A stretch of DNA of 37,342 bases from a virus. Below the pieces are notes generated by a model. That model saw nothing but the letters and a program-made list of their open reading frames with translations, was not told the DNA's origin and made no database searches. This document shows, one piece after another, positions 11,749 to 20,844 of the stretch. Within the stretch, counting starts at the first letter, position 1. The number at the start of each line of letters is the position of its first letter. The stretch covers positions 1-37,342 of the IMG/VR virus record IMGVR_UViG_3300009158_000009. The stretch is one strand, 5' to 3'. The translations under genes and the position numbers were made by a program.

Positions 11749-12354
11749 CTACAACATCACGATGGATGGGAACTGGACGTTCGCAAGCTTCTTGTCGTAG
11801 CTCTTCGCAATCGAATCGACCGTCTTGCGATAGGTCGCCTCGTCCGCTGTGAAGTAGCCGCCCTTTTTTAGCTCGTGGACGTACGCCGTCGTGTCGTGAA
11901 GCTTCGCCGCTTCAAGCGCGCGAGGGTACCGGCTGAACAGTAATTGCAGCTGGGCCTTTGCCGCGTCGTCGAGCGTCTCCCACGATGCGAAGCAGTTCAT
12001 GTCCTGCTTGCCGGCGAACTTCAACGTCTTCGTCGCGTCCGCATTCTCCGACACAAGCGTAATCTCGGAACCCGGCTTCGATGCCGCCAAGTACTTGTCC
12101 GCCTTGTCGCGTCCGAATCGCTCGGTCGTCGTAAAGTACGTGAAGTCACAATCCCCGTGCTTCTTCGAACCGCCAAGGTTGTAGTTGCAGATGCTCTTCC
12201 AGTGGCCCGTCTCAAGCGCCGACTGCGCATGAATGACCAGGATAACCTTGCGGTCGGGCAGCGTTCCAGTGATGGATTGCCACGCCACGGCCAGCGAAAT
12301 GAAGACTTGTTCGGGACTCACCGTGGTCGTCTTACACGTTCTTTCGATGCCCAT
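11749..12354 (-). CDS. Glucosaminidase-type endolysin
   Basis: This 201-residue protein starts at ATG 12354, overlapping the upstream stop as TGATG. The segment HAQSALETGHWKSICNYNLGG (catalytic Glu48 candidate) matches the ETG and N-x-N-L-G-G pattern of FlgJ/glucosaminidase-type enzymes, followed by FASWETLDDAAKAQL and GGYFTADEATY blocks typical of the same fold. It would cut peptidoglycan at lysis. No signal peptide is present, so export depends on a holin, probably one of the membrane proteins just upstream. Confidence 0.8.
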   Translation of the reverse strand: MGIERTCKTTTVSPEQVFISLAVAWQSITGTLPDRKVILVIHAQSALETGHWKSICNYNLGGSKKHGDCDFTYFTTTERFGRDKADKYLAASKPGSEITLVSENADATKTLKFAGKQDMNCFASWETLDDAAKAQLQLLFSRYPRALEAAKLHDTTAYVHELKKGGYFTADEATYRKTVDSIAKSYDKKLANVQFPSIVML

Positions 12355-12638
12355 CAATCCACCTTGAGTGCAGCTTGAATCCGCTTACGATCAGTGCCCT
12401 GGCTGTTCAATGCAGCGATATGCAGCGCCGAGTGAAGCGCAGGGTCCGCAGCCACCGCTGCGCTGAGCAGCGAGTTCGCGACCTCGGCAGGGTCGATGAG
12501 ACCAGCCGCCACCTTGAGCGATTCGGATTCGGGCATGATGAGCTTCCCGTCCTCAAACCTGGGAAGCTGGCCGATAGCTCCTTCGAGCTTGTTGACGATG
12601 GCGATGACCGCAGAGAGCCAGCCGAGAGCTTCGTTCAT
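12354..12638 (-). CDS. Small helical protein in lysis cassette
   Basis: This 94-residue protein has an amphipathic to hydrophobic N-terminus (LGWLSAVIAIVNKLEGAIG) and an Ala-rich helical body. It starts at ATG 12638, overlapping the lipoprotein stop as ATGA. It lies between the lipoprotein and the endolysin. A virion or lysis-accessory role is possible but unproven. Confidence 0.6.
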   Translation of the reverse strand: MNEALGWLSAVIAIVNKLEGAIGQLPRFEDGKLIMPESESLKVAAGLIDPAEVANSLLSAAVAADPALHSALHIAALNSQGTDRKRIQAALKVD

Positions 12639-12862
12639 TTGCCAATCTCCGCGCTACAGGTGCCAGCCGTGAGCGTGTCTACGACGTGCAAGTAAGCAGT
12701 AGCGCAAGCCACCGCGAGCTTCATATCCTTGTTGTCGCGAGCGACTACCGCGCACTCTTTGTCGAGAGCCACCGCCGTAAGCGCGACCCTCTTGCAAGGA
12801 GTGACACAGCCCAAAGACGCGCAAGCAAGCGCCAGAATCGCCAGCCATTTCGCATCGTTCAT
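12635..12862 (-). CDS. Small lipoprotein, possible spanin-type outer subunit
   Basis: This 75-residue protein starts at ATG 12862, overlapping the upstream stop as ATGA. A hydrophobic signal (WLAILALACASLGC) leads to Cys14 or Cys19 as lipidation sites; neither lipobox is perfect. Further cysteines at about 23, 37, 53 and 69 suggest disulfides in the periplasm. Its position in the lysis cassette suggests a spanin-like role, but it lacks the Pro-rich stretch of typical Rz1. Confidence 0.55.
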   Translation of the reverse strand: MNDAKWLAILALACASLGCVTPCKRVALTAVALDKECAVVARDNKDMKLAVACATAYLHVVDTLTAGTCSAEIGK

Positions 12863-13062
12863 TCTTTCCCCACTGCTTGCTTGAGTGCGTTCAGAGCCTT
12901 TGCACCGTCAAGGCCCGTGGCGCTAATGAAGCGCACTACGCCTGCGAGGCGCGGGTTCGCTTCAGCCCACGCCCACCATGCGTCGGGCGAACGGAAGCGA
13001 AAGAGCGCGTTGATGATCAGTGTCGCGAGCGGCCAGACAAAGGCCCATTGAGCTTCGTGCAT
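12859..13062 (-). CDS. Small membrane protein, holin candidate
   Basis: This 67-residue protein starts at ATG 13062, overlapping the upstream stop as TGATG; a longer start to 13104 lies in the neighbouring gene. It has a membrane segment WAFVWPLATLIINALF (6-21), an aromatic WWAWAEAN turn and a second amphipathic helix. It resembles small phage membrane proteins near lysis genes. Which of this and the next upstream protein is the holin cannot be told. Confidence 0.6.
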   Translation of the reverse strand: MHEAQWAFVWPLATLIINALFRFRSPDAWWAWAEANPRLAGVVRFISATGLDGAKALNALKQAVGKE

Positions 13063-13313
13063 CACTTCCCCGCAAACGGGTTGAGCTTGTTCTGAATCGC
13101 CCAAATCAAACCGGAGACGACGAGCATGGCCACAACCTTGACCATGGCCGCCGTCCCCTGTTCTGCATATTTCCGCATAGACTTGCCGAAGCGCAGGTCT
13201 TGACGAAACTCCTCGATGCTCGCCGCATCGTGGACGTCCACGCCAAGCAGGAAGAAGACCCGTTCAACGGCCTTCTCTGCTGCTTCTCCGGCTGGGTCTT
13301 TCGCGGGTGCCAC
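13062..13313 (-). CDS. Small protein with C-terminal membrane anchor, holin-like
   Basis: This 83-residue protein starts at GTG 13313, sharing its first base with the preceding TAG. A cytosolic part (FFLLGVDVHDAASIEEFRQDL, 20-40) precedes one membrane segment at about 57-73 (MVKVVAMLVVSGLIWAI). I have seen the LLGVD-x-EEFR-x-DLRFG pattern in phage lysis-region proteins of unknown function. It may be a holin or antiholin. Confidence 0.6.
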   Translation of the reverse strand: MAPAKDPAGEAAEKAVERVFFLLGVDVHDAASIEEFRQDLRFGKSMRKYAEQGTAAMVKVVAMLVVSGLIWAIQNKLNPFAGK

Positions 13314-13480
13314 TACAGCGCGTCGCTCGGTGGCGCTGGTGGCGCGAGGCTGGCCTTCAGAGCCTCGGAGACCTTGACGGCTTCGAGGACTACTGGCGCG
13401 TCTGCGAGGGCGAATAGGCCCCCCTTCTGCGCTGCGTGAGCCACGTTGATGAGTACCTGGATTGCGTCTGATTCAGTCAT
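13313..13480 (-). CDS. 55-residue helical protein, unknown function
   Basis: The gene starts at ATG 13480 with GGAGGAACC just upstream, and ends at TAG 13313, fused by one base to the next start. The sequence AIQVLINVAHAAQKGGLF and a Pro-rich tail (APPAPPSD) show one helix pair. The strong ribosome site and the overlaps at both ends support it as a real gene despite its size. Confidence 0.6.
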   Translation of the reverse strand: MTESDAIQVLINVAHAAQKGGLFALADAPVVLEAVKVSEALKASLAPPAPPSDAL

Positions 13481-13838
13481 TGGTTCCTCCTGCTGCTGGA
13501 GCTTCCGCTACTACCACGGGTGCAACGTCTTGCGCAACCGGCGGGAGGTCGGGAGTTGCGACCGCCTCCGCAACCGGCGCAACGTCGCGCACGATCTCGG
13601 TGATGGTGAGGCCGAGGGCTTCGGCACTGTAACGGTACAGATACTCGTCGTCGCTGCCCCACGCGGCGTAGGCTGCGCCTGCAAGCGACAAGCCCCCGGT
13701 AGTGAGGTTGCCGCGCTCTTCAGTCTGGAGCCACCACTGATAGCTCGCGGATGCTCCGGGCTGCACGGTTACGTTGTTGATGTAGAGCACCGCTGCGGTG
13801 CTAGGGAAAACTTGGACTGGGGAAATGATTGCGTACAT
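13473..13838 (-). CDS. Small virion-associated protein with Pro/Ala/Val tail
   Basis: This 121-residue protein starts at ATG 13838, nine bases after the fibre gene. Residues 1-60 are beta-like (ISPVQVFPSTAAVLYINNV, then SYQWWLQTEE). Residues about 80-118 are a disordered Pro, Ala and Val-rich tail. Its position after the tail fibre suggests a tail-tip or fibre accessory, but no family is recognised. Confidence 0.6.
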   Translation of the reverse strand: MYAIISPVQVFPSTAAVLYINNVTVQPGASASYQWWLQTEERGNLTTGGLSLAGAAYAAWGSDDEYLYRYSAEALGLTITEIVRDVAPVAEAVATPDLPPVAQDVAPVVVAEAPAAGGTND

Positions 13839-13847
13839 GATAAATCC

Positions 13848-14960
13848 TTAAACGTAATAAGTCACAGAGACCCACATTTCGCTAGCCGAAGCGGCGCTGG
13901 TGCCAAGATAAATTTTGCCATCGTAATACGCGACCACTTGCGCCACGCTGCTAGTGGTGCGCGAAAGGCCGCCGTGTCCGACACCGCTAAAGTTTGGTGT
14001 CATGCCGGATGGCACCGTCACAGTAGTAGTGCCGAGCACGCTCCCGAATAGACTGCCTCCGGCGTACAGATACACGTTTAGCGTGACCATACGCCCAACG
14101 CGCGTATAGCTGGCAGTGACCGAACTTGGCGTAGTGGTCACAAATCCAGCCAGTGTGGGAGTCCACGTCCCCTCCGCGTAACAGTCTAGCGCCTGCGCGT
14201 CGCCGTTCCCCGGCGTCGAGGGGAGCTTGAGGCCCGTGCCTGTTCGCCCAGACAAGTCTACAAGGCCAACTGTGCCGGTGCTATTTTGCGCGCCCGGTGT
14301 CAGTACGATATTGCCGCCGTTTGTGACGCCCGTCCCGAATCCGCTTTGAGCTGCAAGTGTGATTGACGTCCCGTTGCCCGATGCGGCTGTCCCCCCCACA
14401 ACGTGCAGCGCCCCCGTCGGGCTCGCCGTGCCGACGCCGACGTCGCCGCCGGGCAGAATAGTTACTCGAGTGGTGTTGGATGTTCTCAGAAGAACTGGCG
14501 TGGACGTATATGTTCCGAATACATACTCAGAGGCGTTTATTAAATGGTATCCCTCGACGTTATTATTCTTAAATACAAGCGAATGCTGTCCTGTATCTGC
14601 GTAGGAAATTAGTACTTTTGGCGTGGCGACGACTCCAGCAGTTCCCGAGCCAACATGTAGCGGGGCCGCTGGGCTCGTCGTGCCGATGCCGACGCGGCTG
14701 TTCGTCGTGTCGAGGTTCAGCAGGCCGCTCTGGATGTTCAGCGCGGTCGTGCTCGTCGCCAGGGTCCACGTCTGCGCCGCGCTGGACGAGAGGTTGCGTG
14801 CAACAAACGAGACCGTAGTACCGTCGTCAGAGACTCCAGAGTCGGCAATCGTCGTGGCCGCGCTCCACTTCGTAAGCCGGTTTACCGTCCCGACTCCAGA
14901 TACACCTACGGGAACGCCGCCACCAGCAGGGATGGCATACTGAAGTTGTGGTGCGCCCAT
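13848..14960 (-). CDS. Tail fibre-like protein with GIGTTSP repeats
   Basis: This 370-residue protein starts at ATG 14960 behind GGAGGTGTGAC; a longer start to 15011 overlaps the previous gene. The N-terminus (MGAPQLQYAIPAGGGVPVG, then RLTKWSAATTIADSGVSDDG) and the repeats RVGIGTTSPAAPLHV and DVGVGTASPTGALHV are typical of tail fibres and spikes. The C-terminal 110 residues (TWTPTLAGF through VTVPSGMTP) look like a receptor-binding beta domain. No S74 chaperone catalytic residues are seen. It most likely binds the host surface. Confidence 0.75.
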   Translation of the reverse strand: MGAPQLQYAIPAGGGVPVGVSGVGTVNRLTKWSAATTIADSGVSDDGTTVSFVARNLSSSAAQTWTLATSTTALNIQSGLLNLDTTNSRVGIGTTSPAAPLHVGSGTAGVVATPKVLISYADTGQHSLVFKNNNVEGYHLINASEYVFGTYTSTPVLLRTSNTTRVTILPGGDVGVGTASPTGALHVVGGTAASGNGTSITLAAQSGFGTGVTNGGNIVLTPGAQNSTGTVGLVDLSGRTGTGLKLPSTPGNGDAQALDCYAEGTWTPTLAGFVTTTPSSVTASYTRVGRMVTLNVYLYAGGSLFGSVLGTTTVTVPSGMTPNFSGVGHGGLSRTTSSVAQVVAYYDGKIYLGTSAASASEMWVSVTYYV

Positions 14961-14961
14961 G

Positions 14962-15327
14962 TCACACCTCCCAACAGGCAATAGTCGAGGGAAACGTCGC
15001 AACGCAAGCAATCCACGTGTTCATCCCGTCCCGGATGTCGATGCGCACGGCTTCGGTCGCATACAGCGGGTATCCAGCCGCGACCGCATCCGTAGACGAG
15101 GACATGATGAAGACCGTGTTCGAACCCGTGTTTCGAATGTTGATGCCTTGCACGCACGATGAAGCTCCGGATGGTTGACCCATATCCGTTGGAATGAGAA
15201 TCGGAAGCGTCGTGTTTCCGCTCCCGCTCCTCGCATTGCCCGTGATGGACGCGAGCTGCGTCACCGTTGCGCTAATTGCCGCCGTGTAGATTCTGCTTCG
15301 TGAGCTTACGCCTGTTCCGACTCTCAT
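14962..15327 (-). CDS. Beta-rich head or tail decoration protein
   Basis: This 121-residue protein starts at ATG 15327 with AAAGGT eight bases upstream; a longer reading to 15519 runs into the neighbouring gene. Residues about 60-110 follow the pattern GINIRNTGSNTVFIMSSS, then GYPLYATEAVRIDIRDGMNTW, common in small phage decoration or fibre-base proteins. It is coupled to the fibre gene, one base apart. Confidence 0.6.
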   Translation of the reverse strand: MRVGTGVSSRSRIYTAAISATVTQLASITGNARSGSGNTTLPILIPTDMGQPSGASSCVQGINIRNTGSNTVFIMSSSTDAVAAGYPLYATEAVRIDIRDGMNTWIACVATFPSTIACWEV

Positions 15328-15379
15328 GTGTTTTACCTTTCGTGACTGTCGTATCATCCGCCAGATGGCGGCAACGTCT

Positions 15380-18300
15380 TTATTCGCCGATGAGCTTTGA
15401 GCCCTCGACCGATGGTGACTTAGCGGGTGGTCGAGCGCGAGTCGCAGCTGCCTCTGCCCCAGGAGCCATTGGTTGCTGTTGTTGCGACGAAGCACCGACG
15501 AGCGACTGGGCAAGCGCAAGCGACATGCTCCCGCCCCGCATCGAGGACTTGGTCTTCATGATCAGCTTGAACAAAGGCGCAAGGTTCGTCGCCATCTCAG
15601 GTCGCTTCTCCTGAAGCAACTGTACCGCTCCCTTCAGCTGCTCGTACGCTTCAGGAGACACGCTCTTCATCACGTCCACGTCCTGCTGGCGCAGCGAACC
15701 CTCATGGACGAATTTGGCAAGCAAGTCAGGGTCGCGGATAACGGCGACCGCACGAGCGAAGTTCTGCGCATCCGCCCCGTTCGACGTGGTTGGTCGCTTG
15801 CGCTCCAGGTAGTCTACCGTCGCGTCGAACCGCGTGCGAGCTTCCTGAATGTGAGCAGGGTCTACCGCCCCGCTCTCAAGCATCTTGTCGAACGAAGCTC
15901 CCATGGCCTCGCGCTCCTTCAGAATGCCGTCAAGGTAAGCGTTTGCCGCCGGGACCGAGAACGTGTAGCCCTTGTGCCCCGAAAGCGCGCGGCCAGTCGG
16001 CACGGCCCCGCGAGCGAGAACGTCCATGGTTCGGCTCGTGGCGCTCCAGAACTTCACCGGACTGATCACCGAGGACGCTGCCTGATACATGGCCTTCTTG
16101 CCGCCAAGCGCCGCAAGAGCCACGCCGACAACCATGCTGCCCATGCCGCCGCCAAAGGGACCGGCACCAATGAACGCCGTCGAAAGTGCCCCGAGGACGT
16201 TGTCCTTGGTGAACATCTTTTCGCCGCTCTTTGGAGCGATGAACTTCATTGCCTTGAGAAGTTCCTTGCCCTCGGGGGACTTGTTGAACGCGTCAAGACC
16301 GTTCTCAAACAGTCGGCTTTCCGTGTACGGAATCAGGCGGTTTCTGACGCTGGACTTTTCCGCGACAGACTTGCCCAGGCTGGTGTACGCGTCGATGGCG
16401 TCCGCCGCCTGCTCGAACTTATTATTCAGGGCATCAACCTCAATCTTGAGGGTTTGCTTAGCGGTAAGGTCTTTTTGATTCTGGCCAATCTTGCTGCCAA
16501 GGTCAGCGATCTTCTCATCACGCGCGACCTGAGCGATGGCTTCACGCGCTTGCTGAGCGGTCGCAGCGTTCCTTACTGACGTGACGGCATCAGCCGTGCG
16601 CGTTGCCCGCGCCTCTTCTATGGCGTCAACTAGATTCGCCTTGATGCTGGTAAGCTCTTCTTCTCTTGTCGTAAGACGGTTTGCCTTGTCGCCAAGAGTG
16701 GTGACATTCGCAGCGATTACACGCTTCTTCGCATCCGTTTGAGCTGAGCCAACCGCAGCCTTCTGCTTGGCAATCGTTTCGCCAAGAGTGACTCCTTCTG
16801 CCTTGATTGCACTAAGCCTATTATCAACGTCGGCCAGCGTTTTTTCATTAACCGCAAGGGCAGTGCGAAGCTTCGCCGTCTCTTGTGGATTCGCCGCGAC
16901 GATGTTCGCCGACTTGACCGCTGCGGGCACAGCTTGAGCTGCTGCCGCTACCGGAACCTGCTTGCCCGCTCGTTCAGCTGCGGCAAGCCGGTACTTCTGA
17001 AGAATCTCAGGCGCATCACTCGCGAGCGGCGCTGGCAAACTGCGGAAGTCCGCAAGGGCCTGCTGCTTGATGCCAGCCAGGGTCTGCTCGTCGAGCCCTG
17101 CCATCTCTCCGCCGAGAAGCTTCGCTTTAAGCTCTTTCGGAAGCCGCGTTGCCGTGCCGGAACTCCTGGCAAGGCCAAGAGTCGGTGAGGCTTCGGCAAG
17201 CGCGTGAACGTATGCCGCGTTCTCCGCGCTTAGAAGCTTAGCTACCGGCTCATGATTGAACGTCTCCGTAAGAATGCTGATGTTGCTCTTCGGGTTTACG
17301 TTCAGCCCTCGCTCAACGCGGAGCATGTCTTGAACGTATGCTCGAAACTCTGCCGGGTCTCCACGGCCAACAGTCTTGAGCACAGGGATGAAGTCTTCAG
17401 CGTACCTAGCCGTTGACTGAACGCCCATCGCCTTGACTTCGCCCCTGGCTGCAAGGAGTCCGGCTTCGGCCTGCTGCGCTGTGGCGCGAGCCTCGCTTGC
17501 TGCCGCTCGCGCTTCTGGCGCAAGGGAGCCGGCCACTTCGCCAGCTGCTTCGCCAAGGTTAGCAAGCTTGGAAGTAAGGCTGCGGACTTCCTTCTCCGCA
17601 ACGCCCTTCTCCAATTGAGCTTCGACACGGCGTTTGGTGAGGTCAACAGCTGAGGCCAGAGACTTGCCAAGAGCCTCGTGCGCCTGCTCGGTAAGGCCGA
17701 GAGCTTCGAGAGCTTCATCAGCCTTTCCTTGACGATCTAGAATGCCAGCCAGCCGCTCCTCAGATGCCCCGGCCTTGACTGCAAGATTGTACTCGGCTGT
17801 AAGATTCGCCTTCTTGCCTTCGTAAATCCCTCGGTTCTTGACCAAATCAAGCTTGTCCGACTGCGCCCTTCTGACCGTGCTCGCCAAGTCCTTGTAAGCT
17901 TTGTTGGCCTTATCTAGGCTTGAATGTTCCGCTTTGTCGCTCAGGATGTCTTCAGTGAGACTCTCGATGTCCGCGTTCAGCTTGCTGACCGCAGCATCTG
18001 GCTTGCGGCCAAGATTCTCAACCGCGTCGTTGTAGTCGGCAACGTGCTTTGCTGCGGCAACCGCGTCGGCCTTAGCTTCGGCACGGATAGCGTCCGTCTT
18101 CGCCCCGTAGACGGATTTCGCCTCAGCCTGAATGGCCGCATCGTCAATGGCTTCGGCTGGCTCAGCCAGCGTCTTTGCCGCAGCGTCGGCTTCTGCTGCC
18201 GCGCCCTTGCCGAAAAGCTTCCTTGCCCCAGCCCCAAGCACTGGAGCCGCCGCACCGAACGCGCCGCCGATGCCCGCGCCAAGAAGACCGCCTTCGAGTG

Positions 18301-18883
18301 GACGCGCCTTGCGCTCCTCGATTGCCGCCTGCGTAATCTCTGAACCAGCGCCATACGCCCCGCCGATGGCAGCTTCGCGCCCCGCCGATTCCAGCACTTT
18401 GCGACCAAGAGGCTTTGCCGCGAGTGCCCCGGCTCCTTCAGCTACAAGCGACTCGCCACCCGTCAGCGCACCGAGGGCAAGAGCCCCGCCAAGCTCGCCC
18501 GCGCCTATGGCGTAAGGGTGCGCCTCGTGGAGCTTCGCAAGGTTCTCTGGAGTCGCCATGCCGGACTCGATGAGCGCCTTCCCGCCAAGGCCCAGCGTGC
18601 CAGATTGCAACGCGCCATAGCCTGCCGCCTTCAGTCCGCCGCCAAAACCGCCGTACTCTGCTTCGGCCTCGCGCTTAAATTGACCTTCGGAAGACTCCAG
18701 GACCGGATTGAGCCCTTCAGAAAGCACCTCCGCAAGAGTCTCAATCTTGATGGGATTGCCGCTTGCCAGCGTCAAGACCTGCCCGCGTTTGGCTGTGAAC
18801 CCAGAACGCATAAGGTCAGTGACCTGCTCTTGCGGAACGTCAACCGGGTTTCCTTGCGGGTCGGAAAGATTGACTGTTTTCAT
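15380..18883 (-). CDS. Large internal virion / ejection protein
   Basis: This 1167-residue protein starts at ATG 18883, overlapping the upstream stop as ATGA. The N-terminus (VNLSDPQGNPVDVPQEQVTDL) resembles other phage internal proteins with a short DPxGxxVxVP domain. Gly/Ala-rich, membrane-active stretches lie at about 120-225 (GALALGALTGG, GGLLGAGIGGAFGAA) and 920-950 (GAGPFGGGMGSMVVGVALAALGG), and the middle is long coiled coil. This build fits T7 gp16-like or P22-like ejection proteins that cross the envelope with the DNA. No lytic transglycosylase motif is seen. Confidence 0.65.
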   Translation of the reverse strand: MKTVNLSDPQGNPVDVPQEQVTDLMRSGFTAKRGQVLTLASGNPIKIETLAEVLSEGLNPVLESSEGQFKREAEAEYGGFGGGLKAAGYGALQSGTLGLGGKALIESGMATPENLAKLHEAHPYAIGAGELGGALALGALTGGESLVAEGAGALAAKPLGRKVLESAGREAAIGGAYGAGSEITQAAIEERKARPLEGGLLGAGIGGAFGAAAPVLGAGARKLFGKGAAAEADAAAKTLAEPAEAIDDAAIQAEAKSVYGAKTDAIRAEAKADAVAAAKHVADYNDAVENLGRKPDAAVSKLNADIESLTEDILSDKAEHSSLDKANKAYKDLASTVRRAQSDKLDLVKNRGIYEGKKANLTAEYNLAVKAGASEERLAGILDRQGKADEALEALGLTEQAHEALGKSLASAVDLTKRRVEAQLEKGVAEKEVRSLTSKLANLGEAAGEVAGSLAPEARAAASEARATAQQAEAGLLAARGEVKAMGVQSTARYAEDFIPVLKTVGRGDPAEFRAYVQDMLRVERGLNVNPKSNISILTETFNHEPVAKLLSAENAAYVHALAEASPTLGLARSSGTATRLPKELKAKLLGGEMAGLDEQTLAGIKQQALADFRSLPAPLASDAPEILQKYRLAAAERAGKQVPVAAAAQAVPAAVKSANIVAANPQETAKLRTALAVNEKTLADVDNRLSAIKAEGVTLGETIAKQKAAVGSAQTDAKKRVIAANVTTLGDKANRLTTREEELTSIKANLVDAIEEARATRTADAVTSVRNAATAQQAREAIAQVARDEKIADLGSKIGQNQKDLTAKQTLKIEVDALNNKFEQAADAIDAYTSLGKSVAEKSSVRNRLIPYTESRLFENGLDAFNKSPEGKELLKAMKFIAPKSGEKMFTKDNVLGALSTAFIGAGPFGGGMGSMVVGVALAALGGKKAMYQAASSVISPVKFWSATSRTMDVLARGAVPTGRALSGHKGYTFSVPAANAYLDGILKEREAMGASFDKMLESGAVDPAHIQEARTRFDATVDYLERKRPTTSNGADAQNFARAVAVIRDPDLLAKFVHEGSLRQQDVDVMKSVSPEAYEQLKGAVQLLQEKRPEMATNLAPLFKLIMKTKSSMRGGSMSLALAQSLVGASSQQQQPMAPGAEAAATRARPPAKSPSVEGSKLIGE

Positions 18884-20832
18884 TTCGACATCCCAGCAGC
18901 GGCCCGCGCCTCTACGGTTTTATCAGTCTTAGTCCGCGCGTCCCACTCGTCCATGCCGAGCACGGACGGCAGCAATGTCAAGTCGTAGCGGCCCTGGAGA
19001 ACCGTTTCGAATTCGCTCCCGCCCTTGCCGATGTTTCTGTACTGAGCAAGATTTGCTCGCGAGCTTTTCTGTTGCGCATCAAGCCATTGCATCATGCCTT
19101 CAGGCGACTGAGACGTAAGCTCAAGACCCTGACGAACTTCCTCTTGTCCAGTGACGGAACCGCCAGCATCCGTCTTGATGTTCGCATTGGCAACGTTTTG
19201 AACAGCTGCGCGCAGGCGGTTGACCATATCCGAAGAACCACTTTTAATTTGCTCCGCGATATACTTCTCGAACGACCCAGTCATCGCTGCAACCGTGCTG
19301 CCTTTGTTCTCTGTTGCTGCTCTAACAAAACCATTTACAACTGCGTTGCGGAACGTTGGGCCAAGGGCCTCTTGAATTTCTGCGGGAGTTGCCTTGGACA
19401 TAACGGTGCGCACTTGGCTGACCGCTTCCGCCATGACTTGCGCTTCCTTGAATGCCTTGCCGCCCATGACACCGTCAGCGTGAGTAATCGCAGCCTGCCG
19501 TACTTTCGGGTCTCCAGACATCATCTGCTGCTTTGCAACCATCAACTGAGCCATAGCTGCGTTGCGGTTGTTCGCAGCGGCTGCGGCCATCGACGCGTTC
19601 TTCTCGTCAATCTTCAGTCGGATGCCCCCAAGGTGCTCTTGAAGAGCGCCGATGCCAGCCTTCAGAGATGCTTTTGATTTCGCATCGGTGACGCGCTCCT
19701 CGGCGTATTGAAGAGCCCGCTTGTGCTGGTCAAGCGACGCAATCGTCGCGGTTTCCAAAGCCTTCTGCTGGCCTGCTCCCATGTCCATAGCGTCAAGGAA
19801 GTTGGTTCGCGAAACCTTCTGGCCGTACTGCATCCGGCTGTACTGCTCGCGCTGGTTCTCTACATCGTTCTGCACGGCTTTATCGACTTCACCAATCACT
19901 TGATTGGCGGACATATCCCCCGCCGCGCCTTTGAGCGCGCCGACGAGGCCAGCCGCAAAGCTCATCGCTGCGGTCGATACCGGGTTTTCTCCAAGCTTCC
20001 GAAGAACGCGCGAATGGTCAAACGTGCTCTCTGCGGCTTTTGTCTGAGCCAGCTCCCTGTCTGCCTCCGCACGACGAGCATCGAACAGTCCAGCCTGCTT
20101 GCCTTGCAGCACCTTGAGCTGGTCGATGTAGTTCTGACCGGCTTGCTGCGAGCCTGTATATGCGGCCTCTTTAAGAGGAACCTGATCTGCCATAATGGGC
20201 AGCACTTCGCCAGCAGCGTTTCGCTGAGCCTGGATGCCCTGGAGAATATCCTGGTTTAGCTTGACGCTAGGCGCACCTTGCTGAGTCTGAAGGAACGCAA
20301 TCTGCTTGTCATACTCAAGTTCGGCTTCACTTTTTGGCTTCGGTACTTCAGCCGGGGGCGCGGATGGAAGACCCGCTCCGACGTTCCCTTGCTGCACGTT
20401 GGGTCGCCCCGTGTTCGGACCTCCTGACTCAACCGGGCTGTCGTACGTCGCGACTGGTTGCATCCCAGGGAGAAAGGGAACCATCTTCTCGCCTACAAAG
20501 CGAAGAGGGCTCGCTACGGTTTTAACAAGAGATTTTGCCGCATCTCCAACAATAGAAGGGTCAGAAGAACCGGGCGCTGTCCCGCCCATCTCCTTATTCC
20601 GTTCAGAATAGTAGGCGACCTCTGACTTTATCTTCGCGTCTCTTTCCCTATCAAATTCCATGGCGCGGTCAAGACGGTCTCTTGCAGTAATATCCTTCAT
20701 GGCTGCCATGGCGGCCAAATTGGGGTCTGCTGCGCGAGCTTTGGCCTCCGCAATATCGGCCTGAAGAGCAACACGCTCTGCCTCTGCTGCCGCTGCTTCG
20801 CGTTGCGCTTTCTCTTCAGTAGTCTCGGCCAT
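18880..20832 (-). CDS. Internal virion / ejection protein, coiled-coil
   Basis: This 650-residue protein starts at ATG 20832, eight bases after AAGGG; the ATG at 20838 is too close to that site. It is Ala, Gln and Glu-rich with long helices (EKAQREAAAAEAERVALQAD, then repeated Q-rich segments) and one Gly/Ala hydrophobic patch near residues 292-312 (AAMSFAAGLVGALKGAAG). It sits between two similar proteins and probably forms the ejected internal core with them. No enzyme motif is seen. Confidence 0.6.
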   Translation of the reverse strand: MAETTEEKAQREAAAAEAERVALQADIAEAKARAADPNLAAMAAMKDITARDRLDRAMEFDRERDAKIKSEVAYYSERNKEMGGTAPGSSDPSIVGDAAKSLVKTVASPLRFVGEKMVPFLPGMQPVATYDSPVESGGPNTGRPNVQQGNVGAGLPSAPPAEVPKPKSEAELEYDKQIAFLQTQQGAPSVKLNQDILQGIQAQRNAAGEVLPIMADQVPLKEAAYTGSQQAGQNYIDQLKVLQGKQAGLFDARRAEADRELAQTKAAESTFDHSRVLRKLGENPVSTAAMSFAAGLVGALKGAAGDMSANQVIGEVDKAVQNDVENQREQYSRMQYGQKVSRTNFLDAMDMGAGQQKALETATIASLDQHKRALQYAEERVTDAKSKASLKAGIGALQEHLGGIRLKIDEKNASMAAAAANNRNAAMAQLMVAKQQMMSGDPKVRQAAITHADGVMGGKAFKEAQVMAEAVSQVRTVMSKATPAEIQEALGPTFRNAVVNGFVRAATENKGSTVAAMTGSFEKYIAEQIKSGSSDMVNRLRAAVQNVANANIKTDAGGSVTGQEEVRQGLELTSQSPEGMMQWLDAQQKSSRANLAQYRNIGKGGSEFETVLQGRYDLTLLPSVLGMDEWDARTKTDKTVEARAAAGMSK

Positions 20833-20844
20833 GATCATTGCCCT

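Noticed and set aside
15473-16579. A 368-residue reading frame antisense to the large ejection protein
   Set aside because: It is the mirror of codon bias on the opposite strand with no ribosome site and no domain.
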